From Shimia sp. R10_1 (GTDB lineage: Bacteria; Pseudomonadota; Alphaproteobacteria; Rhodobacterales; Rhodobacteraceae), in NCBI RefSeq assembly GCF_017744095.1, contig NZ_JAGHQX010000001.1:1-64000 (forward strand): a stretch of DNA of 64,000 nt. The letters are read 5' to 3'. Position 1 is the first letter of the stretch; the number at the start of each line of letters is the position of its first letter. The translations under genes and the position numbers were made by a program. The notes beneath the pieces were generated by a model. It was not told the DNA's origin and ran no database searches. It was given only the letters and a program-made list of their open reading frames with translations. Below, in pieces: positions 44,700 to 52,542 of the stretch.

Positions 44700-45967
44700 C
44701 AGTTCACCTCCCGATAGGTTGGATTGACCTCTACGCCGGTTGTCACGAATTCTTGACCGACCACAATCACGTTGGCCATCTCCGGCAACCCGCCAAGCCA
44801 GACACCATCGGTGCCATCGCGCAGAATGTCTGTGGCCGCAAAGAACACTTCGTTGTTCTCATCCACAAGACGCACACCCAAAGTGCCCTCGTCATTCAGC
44901 GTCAGCGCAGATTGTGGCAAGAGATGCGCGGCGGCACCATCAGCAGAGATGGCGATCTCTGCCGTCTGGCCATCGCGAATGCTCAGGTCCGGGTTTGGCA
45001 CCGCAATCTCAACCCGGAAGGTGCGGGTGGTTTCATCTGCGGAGCGCGACACAAAGGTCACCTGGCCGGCGACCTGTTGTCCGGTCGTCAGACGCGCTTC
45101 TGCCAGGGCCCCTTCATAGACGCGAGAAATCTCCGTTTCCGGAACAAACCCAACAATGCGGATCGGGTCCAGACGCAGAACAGTTCCACAGAGGGTGCCT
45201 TGCTGCATCAAGCTGCCAAGCTCGGCGGTTTTGCTTTCCAGCAGCCCATCAAACGGCGCCGTGATGGTAAGGCGTTCGATTTCTTTCTCGGCGGCAGCCA
45301 CAAGCGCCATCGCTGATTCGATTCCGGCCTGTGTCGACTCAAGTCCTGAGGTCGCAGACTGAACCGACGCCTCAGCCGCCCGCACACTTGCGGCGGCGCT
45401 GGCAACACGGGTTGAGGACGCAAAGCCGCCTTCGGAAAGCTTGCGGGCCGCATTGTCGTTGATCAAAGCCTCTTCAAGGCGGGCTTCAGCTTCAATTTTT
45501 GCGGCTTCGGCGCTGGGGATTCGCGCTTTGGCTTCGCTCAATCTTGCGCGTGCCTCTGCAAGCACCGCCTCTCGGGTGCCCACATCAAGGCGGCAAAGCT
45601 GTTGTCCCGCGCTGACGCTGACGCCGCGGCGCAGCGGCTCTGAAATCACCAGCCCGGCTGTTTCCGCACGCACTTCCACTTCGCGATCGGCTTGGGTTTC
45701 TCCGCGCAGGATCACCGCACTGTCGATCTCACGCGCTTCACTGCGCAACGCCACAACCCGGATCAGCGATTTGTCTTGGGCGGCAGGATCGGGCGACGCG
45801 TCACCTGTGTCTTGCGCAGAGGTGATCGTTTGTGAAGAGGCGTCGGCCTCTGCATCTGATAGATCAGTGTTGCCACTGGCAAATGCCAAAAGGCGCTCGC
45901 GCTCTACCACGATCATAAAAAGAAAACCCGTGACCAAGATCGCGGTGAGGAACGGAATTAGTCGCAT
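44699..45967 (-). CDS. RND efflux periplasmic adaptor (membrane fusion protein)
   Basis: This 422-residue protein has an N-terminal membrane or signal segment (MRLIPFLTAILVTGFLFMIVV) and a barrel-sandwich domain split around a helical hairpin (VEVRAETAGLVISEPLRRGVSVSAGQQLCRLD ... LTITAPFDGLLESKTAELGSLMQQG). The hairpin is rich in A and E (AEARARLSEAKARIPSAEAAKIEAEARLEEALI). A beta-barrel and membrane-proximal domain follow (VAGQVTFVSRSADETTRTFRVEIAVPN). It links the pump to an outer-membrane channel. It is the first gene of the two-gene minus-strand operon, and a palindromic operator candidate lies about 100 bp upstream. Confidence 0.92.
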   Translation of the reverse strand: MRLIPFLTAILVTGFLFMIVVERERLLAFASGNTDLSDAEADASSQTITSAQDTGDASPDPAAQDKSLIRVVALRSEAREIDSAVILRGETQADREVEVRAETAGLVISEPLRRGVSVSAGQQLCRLDVGTREAVLAEARARLSEAKARIPSAEAAKIEAEARLEEALINDNAARKLSEGGFASSTRVASAAASVRAAEASVQSATSGLESTQAGIESAMALVAAAEKEIERLTITAPFDGLLESKTAELGSLMQQGTLCGTVLRLDPIRIVGFVPETEISRVYEGALAEARLTTGQQVAGQVTFVSRSADETTRTFRVEIAVPNPDLSIRDGQTAEIAISADGAAAHLLPQSALTLNDEGTLGVRLVDENNEVFFAATDILRDGTDGVWLGGLPEMANVIVVGQEFVTTGVEVNPTYREVN

Positions 45968-46064
45968 CTGCTGTTCCCTGTGTGTTTGGGGCGCTTTGCA
46001 CGCACACGAAATATTGAGCGATATATTGGAGCTTCCCGAAGGAGAAACAACCTAAACTACGCAA

Positions 46065-46086
46065 TTTTGAACTCATCAGTTCAAAA
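46065..46086. promoter_or_regulatory. Palindromic operator candidate (TetR-type) upstream of the RND operon
   Basis: TTTTGAACT (46065-46073), four bases (CATC), AGTTCAAAA (46078-46086) is a perfect inverted repeat with 9-bp arms, typical in size and shape for TetR/AcrR repressors. On the minus strand a perfect TTGACA (46094-46089) lies next to it, so bound repressor would cover the spacer and -10 region of a promoter for the efflux genes. The divergent gene starts at 46195. No regulator gene is adjacent. Confidence 0.65.
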
Positions 46087-46194
46087 AATGTCAACACTAT
46101 GAAAAACCAGCGCCGATTTGCGTGCAAGCCGCCCGGGCACTTGGCACTTTCAAAACAAAACGATAAGACAAAGCGAACCAATAGGAGAGCAGGC

Positions 46195-46875
46195 GTGAGC
46201 AACACCGACAGTTTCATCGAAGAAGTCACCGAAGAAGTCCGTCGTGACCGTCTGTTCGCTTTGATGCGCCGGTATGGGTGGATCGCTGTTTTGCTGGTGA
46301 TTGCGATTGTTGGCGCAGCGGCTGCAAACGAAGTGCGCAAGAACAATGCGCGGGACGCGGCGCAGAAATCAGGCGATGCCATCATTGCTGCTGTGTCCTC
46401 CAGCGACACTGAGGCGCGCGTCGCCGCACTCTCTGAACTGAAGACCGATTCACCTGATGCACAGATCGTGTCTGACATGCTGCTTGCGGCGCACCAGATT
46501 GAACTGGGCGAGGGCGCTCATGCGGCCGCCACGCTCGAAGGTATTTCGACCAGCGGTTTGGAGATGCCAGAGATTTACCGCCAGATCGCAGCCTTTAAGT
46601 CTGTGCTGGCTGAGGGGCAGGACACACCTGTGGCAGAGCGCCGTCTGGCGCTTGAAACTCTCGCAGCACCGGGCGCGCCTTTGGCATTGCTCGCACGAGA
46701 GCAGCTGGCCCTGCTGACACTCGAAGAAGGCGACGCAGAGGGTGCAATCGCCCAACTTCAGGAGTTGATCCAGGACGCCGCAGTCACTGCGGGCTTGCGC
46801 AGTCGCGCATCCCAGTTGATTGTGGCACTGGGTGGTACACCGGCCCAGACCAATGGGCTGGCCCTTGGTCAGTGA
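46195..46875 (+). CDS. YfgM-like tetratricopeptide membrane protein
   Basis: This 226-residue protein begins with GTG after AGGAGAG (VSNTDSFIEEVTEEVRRDRLFALMRRYG). One membrane helix follows (WIAVLLVIAIVGAAAANEV), then a helical periplasmic region with weak TPR character (AQIVSDMLLAAHQIELGEGAHAAATLEGI; PLALLAREQLALLTLEEGDAEGAIAQLQELIQDA). E. coli YfgM sits at the Sec translocon as an ancillary chaperone. The gene order yfgM-bamB-der is the same as in E. coli, which supports the assignment. The ATG at 46099 would give a 32-residue extension without homologous character. Confidence 0.85.
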   Translation: MSNTDSFIEEVTEEVRRDRLFALMRRYGWIAVLLVIAIVGAAAANEVRKNNARDAAQKSGDAIIAAVSSSDTEARVAALSELKTDSPDAQIVSDMLLAAHQIELGEGAHAAATLEGISTSGLEMPEIYRQIAAFKSVLAEGQDTPVAERRLALETLAAPGAPLALLAREQLALLTLEEGDAEGAIAQLQELIQDAAVTAGLRSRASQLIVALGGTPAQTNGLALGQ

Positions 46876-46916
46876 ACCAACAGATTTAAGACGAAAAAGG
46901 TGTGGGGGCCTGTGCA

Positions 46917-48218
46917 GTGACACGTAAGACTTTGATGCTGGCAGCGGTGGCCACAGCAGCGCTGCTCTCAGCCTGCGCCGAACCAGAGATTGTTCTGCCC
47001 GGAGCACGGGAAGATTTGGTGCAGCAACCTGAGGTGCCGGAAAACCAAAGCCCGGCGATCAAGTTGCCTGCGCAGGTGCAAAATGCCGAGTGGACACACC
47101 GGATCGGGTCCCCGAAATATCGCACCGCAAACGCGGCGCTTTCAGCGCAGCCCAATCTCCTTTGGTCCTCCTCCATCGGTCAGGGCGAAACGCGCAAAAC
47201 CCGGATCACAGCAGACCCGGTGATTGCAGACGGGCGTATCTTCACAGTGGACGCCGAGGCCACAATCAGCGCCACATCCACGTCGGGCGAACGCCTATGG
47301 AGCCGCGATCTCACCTCTGTGCAGGATAAAACGGGTCAGGCGTCCACGGGCGGTCTCGCCTATGGCGACGGCAAAGTGTTTGTGACCACAGGATTTGGCG
47401 CGCTCACCGCGCTGGATCCCGCCACCGGCGCCGTGCTTTGGGAGCAAAAACTGCAAGCCGTCGGCAGTGGCACACCCACCGTTTATGACGGACTGGTTTA
47501 TGTGGTCTCTGGGGATGCCACTGGCTGGGCCCTTGAGACCGATACCGGTCGTGTCGCATGGCAACTTCTTTCGCTGCCCAACGTTCAAAACGTGCAAAGC
47601 CCCGCAGCTCCGGCTGTGACGGATCGCCTTGTGCTCTTCCCATATGGCTCAGGTGAGCTTCAGGCAGCCTTCCGTCGGGGCGGTGTGTCCCGCTGGACTG
47701 CGGGTCTGTCAGACGTGCGCCCGGGGCGTTCGGTCAACACCGTGGGGGACATCTCAAGCGATCCGGTTGTGGTTGGCAACACCGCTTATGTGGCGAACCA
47801 CTCTGGCCGTATGGCAGCCTTTGACATGGAAACTGGCCAGCGCAACTGGACAGCCGATCACGGCGCGCTCAGCCCGGTGTTCCCGGCAGGCGGCTCGCTG
47901 TTCCTGGTTTCAGAGCGCAATGTGCTCCTCCGTGTAGATGCACGTGATGGCACCCGGATCTGGGGCGTCCAGCTTCCGACTTTCGTGAAGGACAAGCCGC
48001 GCAAGCAATCCACCATGCACGTGCACTACGGCCCCATCCTGGCCGGTGGTCAGCTGGTTGTGGCCTCCTCTGATGACAAGCTGCGCTTTTACAACCCGCA
48101 GAACGGATCCCTGTCACACACTGTGGATCTGCCCGGCGGCGCAGCCACAAACCCGATTGTGGCAGGCAGCGTGCTGTATGTTGTGAACCGCAAAGGTCAA
48201 TTGTACGCTTTCCGTTGA
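46917..48218 (+). CDS. bamB: Outer membrane assembly lipoprotein BamB (PQQ-like beta-propeller)
   Basis: This 433-residue protein carries a lipoprotein signal (TLMLAAVATAALLSAC, lipobox LLSAC with acylated Cys at about residue 20). Beta-propeller blades follow with repeats such as DGKVFVTTGFGALTALDPATGAVLWEQKL and AYVANHSGRMAAFDMETGQRNW. BamB helps BamA insert outer-membrane beta-barrels. The GTG at 46917 is selected since GGGGG precedes it at the right distance; GTG 46902 is too close to its A-rich leader. The yfgM-like gene lies 41 bp upstream and der follows after 48 bp. Confidence 0.9.
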   Translation: MTRKTLMLAAVATAALLSACAEPEIVLPGAREDLVQQPEVPENQSPAIKLPAQVQNAEWTHRIGSPKYRTANAALSAQPNLLWSSSIGQGETRKTRITADPVIADGRIFTVDAEATISATSTSGERLWSRDLTSVQDKTGQASTGGLAYGDGKVFVTTGFGALTALDPATGAVLWEQKLQAVGSGTPTVYDGLVYVVSGDATGWALETDTGRVAWQLLSLPNVQNVQSPAAPAVTDRLVLFPYGSGELQAAFRRGGVSRWTAGLSDVRPGRSVNTVGDISSDPVVVGNTAYVANHSGRMAAFDMETGQRNWTADHGALSPVFPAGGSLFLVSERNVLLRVDARDGTRIWGVQLPTFVKDKPRKQSTMHVHYGPILAGGQLVVASSDDKLRFYNPQNGSLSHTVDLPGGAATNPIVAGSVLYVVNRKGQLYAFR

Positions 48219-48266
48219 CGCAATAATGGTATATCGGGGCGACTTCAGACGTTCCGGAGATCTGTC

Positions 48267-49757
48267 ATGAGTTTCACGCTCGCCATTGTGGGCCGCCCAA
48301 ATGTGGGCAAATCCACCCTGTTCAATCGCCTTGTCGGCAAAAAACTCGCGCTGGTGGATGACCAGCCGGGGGTGACGCGTGATTTGCGCGAAGGCGATGC
48401 CAAACTGGCCGATCTGCGCTTTACCGCGATTGATACCGCGGGTCTGGAAGATGCGACCGATGACAGTCTTGAAGGGCGCATGCGCCGCCTGACGGAACGT
48501 GCGGTGGATATGGCGGATATCTGTCTGTTCATGATTGATGCCCGGGCAGGGGTCACCCCCACCGATATGATCTTTGCCGAGATCCTGCGCAAACGCGCCA
48601 CCCATGTGATCCTCGCTGCCAATAAAGGCGAGGGTGCGGCGGCGGATTCTGGTGTGCTTGAAGCCTATTCCCTTGGCCTTGGCGAGCCGATCCGCCTGTC
48701 CGCAGAACATGGCGAAGGTCTCAACGACCTCTACACCCAACTTATGCCGCTCGCAGATGAGTTTGCCAAACGCGCCAAAGCTCTGGATGACGAAGTCGAG
48801 ACCGATGTCGACCTCGACGAAGACGAGGCGGATGAAGAGATTGATCCCGATGCGCTGCGCCCGTCTCAGATGCTCACCGAGCGTCGGCCTTTGCAGATTG
48901 CCGTCGTGGGCCGTCCGAATGCTGGTAAATCCACGCTGATCAACAAGATCATTGGCGAGGACCGCCTGCTGACCGGTCCGGAAGCCGGGATCACCCGCGA
49001 CGCCATCAGCCTGCGCACCACTTGGGACGACACGCCCATGCGCATCTTTGACACCGCGGGCATGCGCAAAAAGGCCAAAGTACAGGACAAGCTGGAGAAA
49101 CTCTCTGTCGGTGACGGCCTGCGCGCCGTGAAATTTGCCGAGGTTGTGGTCGTGCTTCTGGACGCTGCCATTCCGTTTGAACAGCAAGATCTGCGCATTG
49201 CCGATCTGGCCGAACGCGAAGGCCGCGCGGTGATCGTCGCGGTCAACAAATGGGACGTCGAAGAGCACAAGCAGGAGAAACTGCGCGACCTCAAAGAGGC
49301 GTTCAACCGCCTGCTGCCACAGTTGCGCGGCGCTCCGCTTATCACCGTATCGGCAAAAACCGGCCGCGGGCTGGAACGTCTGCATGACGCCATTCTGGAC
49401 GCCTATGACACATGGAACCGCCGTATTCCCACCGCCGCGCTCAACCGTTGGCTCGTGGAAATGCTGCAGCAGCACCCGCCACCCGCGCCACAGGGCAAGC
49501 GCATCAAGCTGCGTTATATGACCCAAGCCAAGACCCGCCCACCGGGATTTGTGGTAATGTGCTCGCACCCAGATAAGATCCCTGAGAGCTATTCTCGTTA
49601 TCTTATCAATGGCTTGCGAGAAACTTTTGATATGCCGGGTACACCCATCCGCCTCACCATGCGCGGTCAGGGCGACAAAAACCCCTATAAGGGCAAAAAG
49701 AAATCTACGCCCTCGCGTCTGCGCAAACATATCAAGGGCCGTGGCGCGTCTTACTAA
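48267..49757 (+). CDS. der: GTPase Der (EngA)
   Basis: This 496-residue ribosome-assembly GTPase has two consecutive G domains and a C-terminal KH-like domain. The first P-loop is GRPNVGKST (near residue 9) with DTAGLED and the G4 motif NKGE, where Glu replaces the usual Asp. An acidic linker ([22 protein letters not shown]) separates it from the second P-loop, GRPNAGKST (about residue 216), with [10 protein letters not shown] and a normal NKWD. The KH-like end has [23 protein letters not shown] and [22 protein letters not shown]. It is essential for 50S subunit maturation. It ends the yfgM-bamB-der unit before a strong terminator. Confidence 0.95.
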   Translation: MSFTLAIVGRPNVGKSTLFNRLVGKKLALVDDQPGVTRDLREGDAKLADLRFTAIDTAGLEDATDDSLEGRMRRLTERAVDMADICLFMIDARAGVTPTDMIFAEILRKRATHVILAANKGEGAAADSGVLEAYSLGLGEPIRLSAEHGEGLNDLYTQLMPLADEFAKRAKALDDEVETDVDLDEDEADEEIDPDALRPSQMLTERRPLQIAVVGRPNAGKSTLINKIIGEDRLLTGPEAGITRDAISLRTTWDDTPMRIFDTAGMRKKAKVQDKLEKLSVGDGLRAVKFAEVVVVLLDAAIPFEQQDLRIADLAEREGRAVIVAVNKWDVEEHKQEKLRDLKEAFNRLLPQLRGAPLITVSAKTGRGLERLHDAILDAYDTWNRRIPTAALNRWLVEMLQQHPPPAPQGKRIKLRYMTQAKTRPPGFVVMCSHPDKIPESYSRYLINGLRETFDMPGTPIRLTMRGQGDKNPYKGKKKSTPSRLRKHIKGRGASY

Positions 49758-49785
49758 GACCCTGTGTCACATTACATTGCTTCCG

Positions 49786-49811
49786 GGCCGCCCCAACTGG
49801 GCGGCCTTTTT
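49786..49811 (+). terminator. Rho-independent terminator after der
   Basis: GGCCGCCC (49786-49793), loop CAACT, GGGCGGCC (49799-49806) and then five T (49807-49811), beginning 28 bp after the der stop codon. A textbook intrinsic terminator. Confidence 0.92.
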
Positions 49812-50018
49812 GCATGGCAGCGGCTGGCGCCGTGTGCAGCGCCAAAGGGTGAGGTTTCGGTCTGGTTGAAAACCTGCGTCATCGCGCACGTTGCCGAAGG
49901 TTAATTTCGGGTTATAGTTGGGGGGCGCACGCCATTTCAGGAATGGTCGCGTATTTGACACAAACCCAGGCCATTTTTTAGGCTCAGGCGGAAATCTTAT
50001 TTTATAGAGGGGTTTGCG

Positions 50019-51005
50019 ATGGAAATTCGCGAGCGCTTAAAAGAATACACAGTCCAAGACGACCGTATTGGCGCGGTCAGTTTCTTTGCCACGTTTGCGT
50101 TCTATTTTGCGACGCTCTCACTTGCGATTGCGCATCAGGACACATGGTATCTGCTCCTCCCACTCATGGCGCTGAATGGGCTGTCAGCGGTTAGACTCTA
50201 TGTTTTGCAGCATGACACGGGGCACGCCTCGCTCTTCAAAAGCCGCAAACACAATGATTGGGCAGGGGAGGCGCTGTCGGTTGTGACCTTCGCGCCCTAC
50301 GCCGCGATGCGTCACAATCACAATATGCACCACTCTCACCTCGGCAACCTCGATCACCGGGACACGGGTGAAATTCACACCATGACGGTGCGCGAGTGGG
50401 AGGCCGCTGGATTTTGGGAGCGCCTGCAATACCGGCTCTACCGCAATCCCTTCATTCTGATTCCGCTGGGCAGCCTGTTCACCTATTTCATCCGCTACCG
50501 CTGGCCCAAAAACGCCCACACCATGTGGCGCTCTGTTGTGCTGCACAATTTTGTGGTGCTGGCCTACATGAGCGCAATCTATGCGCTGGCGGGTTGGAAC
50601 GGGGTGCTGATCTGGTTCCTCAGCTCGCTCTTTGGCGGCATGGTTGGGGTGTTCATGGTCTACCTTCAGCACAATTTTGAAGACACCTACTGGGATCGTC
50701 GCCCAGATCTGGACCCGCGTCTGGCGGCGCTGCAAGGGTCTTCTGCACTTGATCTCGGCTGGTGGATGGATCTGGCCTCCGCCAATATTGCCTATCACGA
50801 CATCCACCACTTCAACGCCCGCATCCCGCATTACAATCTGCGCCGCTGCCACCAGATGATCCGCGATGAATTTGACCTGCCCACCATCAAATGGCTCGAG
50901 GCGGTCCGCTCCTTCTCGCTCAAACTCTGGGATGAAGAGGCCGAGCGGTTGGTGCCCTTTCCCAAAGAACGCCAGACCCAGAACTCAATGACCGCCGCAG
51001 AATAG
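50019..51005 (+). CDS. Membrane fatty acid desaturase
   Basis: This 328-residue di-iron membrane enzyme introduces a double bond into acyl chains. The three histidine boxes are HDTGH (residues 65-69), HNHNMHH (99-105) and HDIHH (260-264, within ANIAYHDIHHFNARIPHYNLRRCH). At least four membrane segments lie between them. The family includes acyl-lipid desaturases and carotenoid hydroxylase/ketolase relatives, so the exact substrate and position are unknown. A separate promoter is likely, since the der terminator lies upstream. Confidence 0.9.
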   Translation: MEIRERLKEYTVQDDRIGAVSFFATFAFYFATLSLAIAHQDTWYLLLPLMALNGLSAVRLYVLQHDTGHASLFKSRKHNDWAGEALSVVTFAPYAAMRHNHNMHHSHLGNLDHRDTGEIHTMTVREWEAAGFWERLQYRLYRNPFILIPLGSLFTYFIRYRWPKNAHTMWRSVVLHNFVVLAYMSAIYALAGWNGVLIWFLSSLFGGMVGVFMVYLQHNFEDTYWDRRPDLDPRLAALQGSSALDLGWWMDLASANIAYHDIHHFNARIPHYNLRRCHQMIRDEFDLPTIKWLEAVRSFSLKLWDEEAERLVPFPKERQTQNSMTAAE

Positions 51006-51090
51006 ATGGCGCAAAAAAGCGGAGGGGCCAGCCCCTCTTGCCCTCTGGGCAATTCACCCCGGGATACTTCCGGCAAGAGGAAACAGGTAA

Positions 51091-51117
51091 AAAGAAACGG
51101 GCGCGAAAATGCGCCCG
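51091..51117 (-). terminator. Rho-independent terminator of serS
   Basis: CGGGCGC (51098-51104), a 6-nt loop and GCGCCCG (51111-51117). On the minus strand the stem is followed by TTTCTTTTT (51097-51089). It lies about 56 bp beyond the serS stop codon. Confidence 0.8.
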
Positions 51118-51157
51118 CCTTCCTCTTGCTCTAAATATCCCCGCCGGAGGCAAGGAA
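51118..51157. repeat. Second copy of the Rhodobacteraceae-type intergenic motif
   Basis: CCTCTTGCTCTAAATATCCC continues CGCCGGAGGCA. It matches the soxD-soxA copy at 27402 in nearly all positions (CCTCT-GCT-AAATAT-CCCGCC-GAGGCA). It lies between the convergent desaturase and serS genes, next to another GC-rich patch (CACCCCGGGATACTTCCGG, 51056-51074) that has the look of a further family repeat. Confidence 0.55.
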
Positions 51158-51172
51158 TTTTAATGCGGCCTC

Positions 51173-52465
51173 TTAAGCCAGCTTACCCTCAGCGGTCAGC
51201 ACGGTTTTGCCCCCCAGATAGGGCGCAAGCACCTCTGGCAGCACCACAGAGCCATCCGCCTGCTGGCCGTTCTCCAGCACCGCAATCAGGCAGCGGCCCA
51301 CCGCGAGGCCAGAGCCATTCAGCGTGTGTACATATTCCGGCTTGCCACCATCCGCAGGGCGGAAGCGCGCGTTCATGCGGCGGGCCTGAAACGCCCCGGT
51401 GGTGGAGACAGAGCTGATCTCGCGATAGGTGTTCTGGCCCGGAATCCACGCCTCAATGTCAAAGGTGCGGCGCGCGCCAAAGCCCATGTCGCCGGTGCAG
51501 AGCACCACGGTGCGATATGGCACGCCGAGTTTCTCCAGCAGCCCTTCGGCGCAGCGCAGCATGCGCTTCTGCTCATCATCGCTGTTGTCTGGATGAGTGA
51601 TCGAAACCATCTCGACCTTTTCAAACTGGTGCTGGCGCAGCATGCCGGAGGTGTCTTTGCCCGCGCTGCCCGCCTCGGAGCGGAAGCACAGCGTGTGCGC
51701 CGTCATACGGATCGGCAGGGCGCTTTCTTCCAGAATGTCACCGGCCACAGAATAGGTCAGCGGCACCTCAGATGTCGGCACCAGCCACCAGCCATTGGTG
51801 GTCTGATAGCTGTCTTCGCCAAATTTTGGCAGTTTATCCGTGCCGTACATGGCTTCATCGCGCACCAGCACCGGAGAGTTCACCTCGGTCAGCTCGTTTT
51901 CATCCACATGGGTGTCGATCATGAACTGCGCCAGCGCGCGGTGAATGCGGGCCACTGCGCCCTTCAGCAACACAAAGCGCGCGCCCGAAATTTTCGCGGC
52001 GGTTTCAAAATCCATCGCGGCAGAGACGCCTTTGATGTCAAAATGTTCAACCGGGGTGAAATCCAGCTCGCGCGGGGTGCCCCAGCGGTTCACCTCGACA
52101 TTGTCATCCTCATCCGCACCCTCTGGCACGTCCTCAGCCGGCAGGTTGGCAATGCGCGCCAATGCGTCGGTCAGCTTGGCATCAAGCTCCTTGGCCTCAT
52201 TCTGCATCGCCGCCACTTCGGATTTCTTCTCACCGACAAGCGCGCGCAGCCGTTCGAATTCGGCCTCGTCCCCTTTGGCTTTGGCGGCACCCACCTCTTT
52301 GGCGGCGGCCTTTTGCGCAGCCTGCGCAGCCTCAGCGGCGGCAATCTTGGCGCGGCGCTCTTCATCAAGGGCCAGCACGGAGGAGGACATGGCCGCATCC
52401 CCACGGCGGGTCAGGGCGGCGTCAAAAGCGGCCGGGTTCTCGCGGATCGCTTTAATGTCATGCAT
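51173..52465 (-). CDS. serS: Seryl-tRNA synthetase
   Basis: This 430-residue class II aminoacyl-tRNA synthetase charges tRNA-Ser. It begins [22 protein letters not shown] and has the long N-terminal antiparallel coiled-coil arm that binds the tRNA variable loop (about residues 30-100, [20 protein letters not shown]). Class II motif 2 is [33 protein letters not shown], and motif 3 is [25 protein letters not shown]. Length is normal. It lies 77 bp downstream of the pentapeptide gene on the same strand and ends before an intrinsic terminator. Confidence 0.96.
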   Translation of the reverse strand: MHDIKAIRENPAAFDAALTRRGDAAMSSSVLALDEERRAKIAAAEAAQAAQKAAAKEVGAAKAKGDEAEFERLRALVGEKKSEVAAMQNEAKELDAKLTDALARIANLPAEDVPEGADEDDNVEVNRWGTPRELDFTPVEHFDIKGVSAAMDFETAAKISGARFVLLKGAVARIHRALAQFMIDTHVDENELTEVNSPVLVRDEAMYGTDKLPKFGEDSYQTTNGWWLVPTSEVPLTYSVAGDILEESALPIRMTAHTLCFRSEAGSAGKDTSGMLRQHQFEKVEMVSITHPDNSDDEQKRMLRCAEGLLEKLGVPYRTVVLCTGDMGFGARRTFDIEAWIPGQNTYREISSVSTTGAFQARRMNARFRPADGGKPEYVHTLNGSGLAVGRCLIAVLENGQQADGSVVLPEVLAPYLGGKTVLTAEGKLA

Positions 52466-52542
52466 CTCATGTGTCCTTCGATAATATGTGATTCACAGTG
52501 ACGCCTATATGCCGGAGCGGCGGCGTGAGGGGAAGCGTTGTG

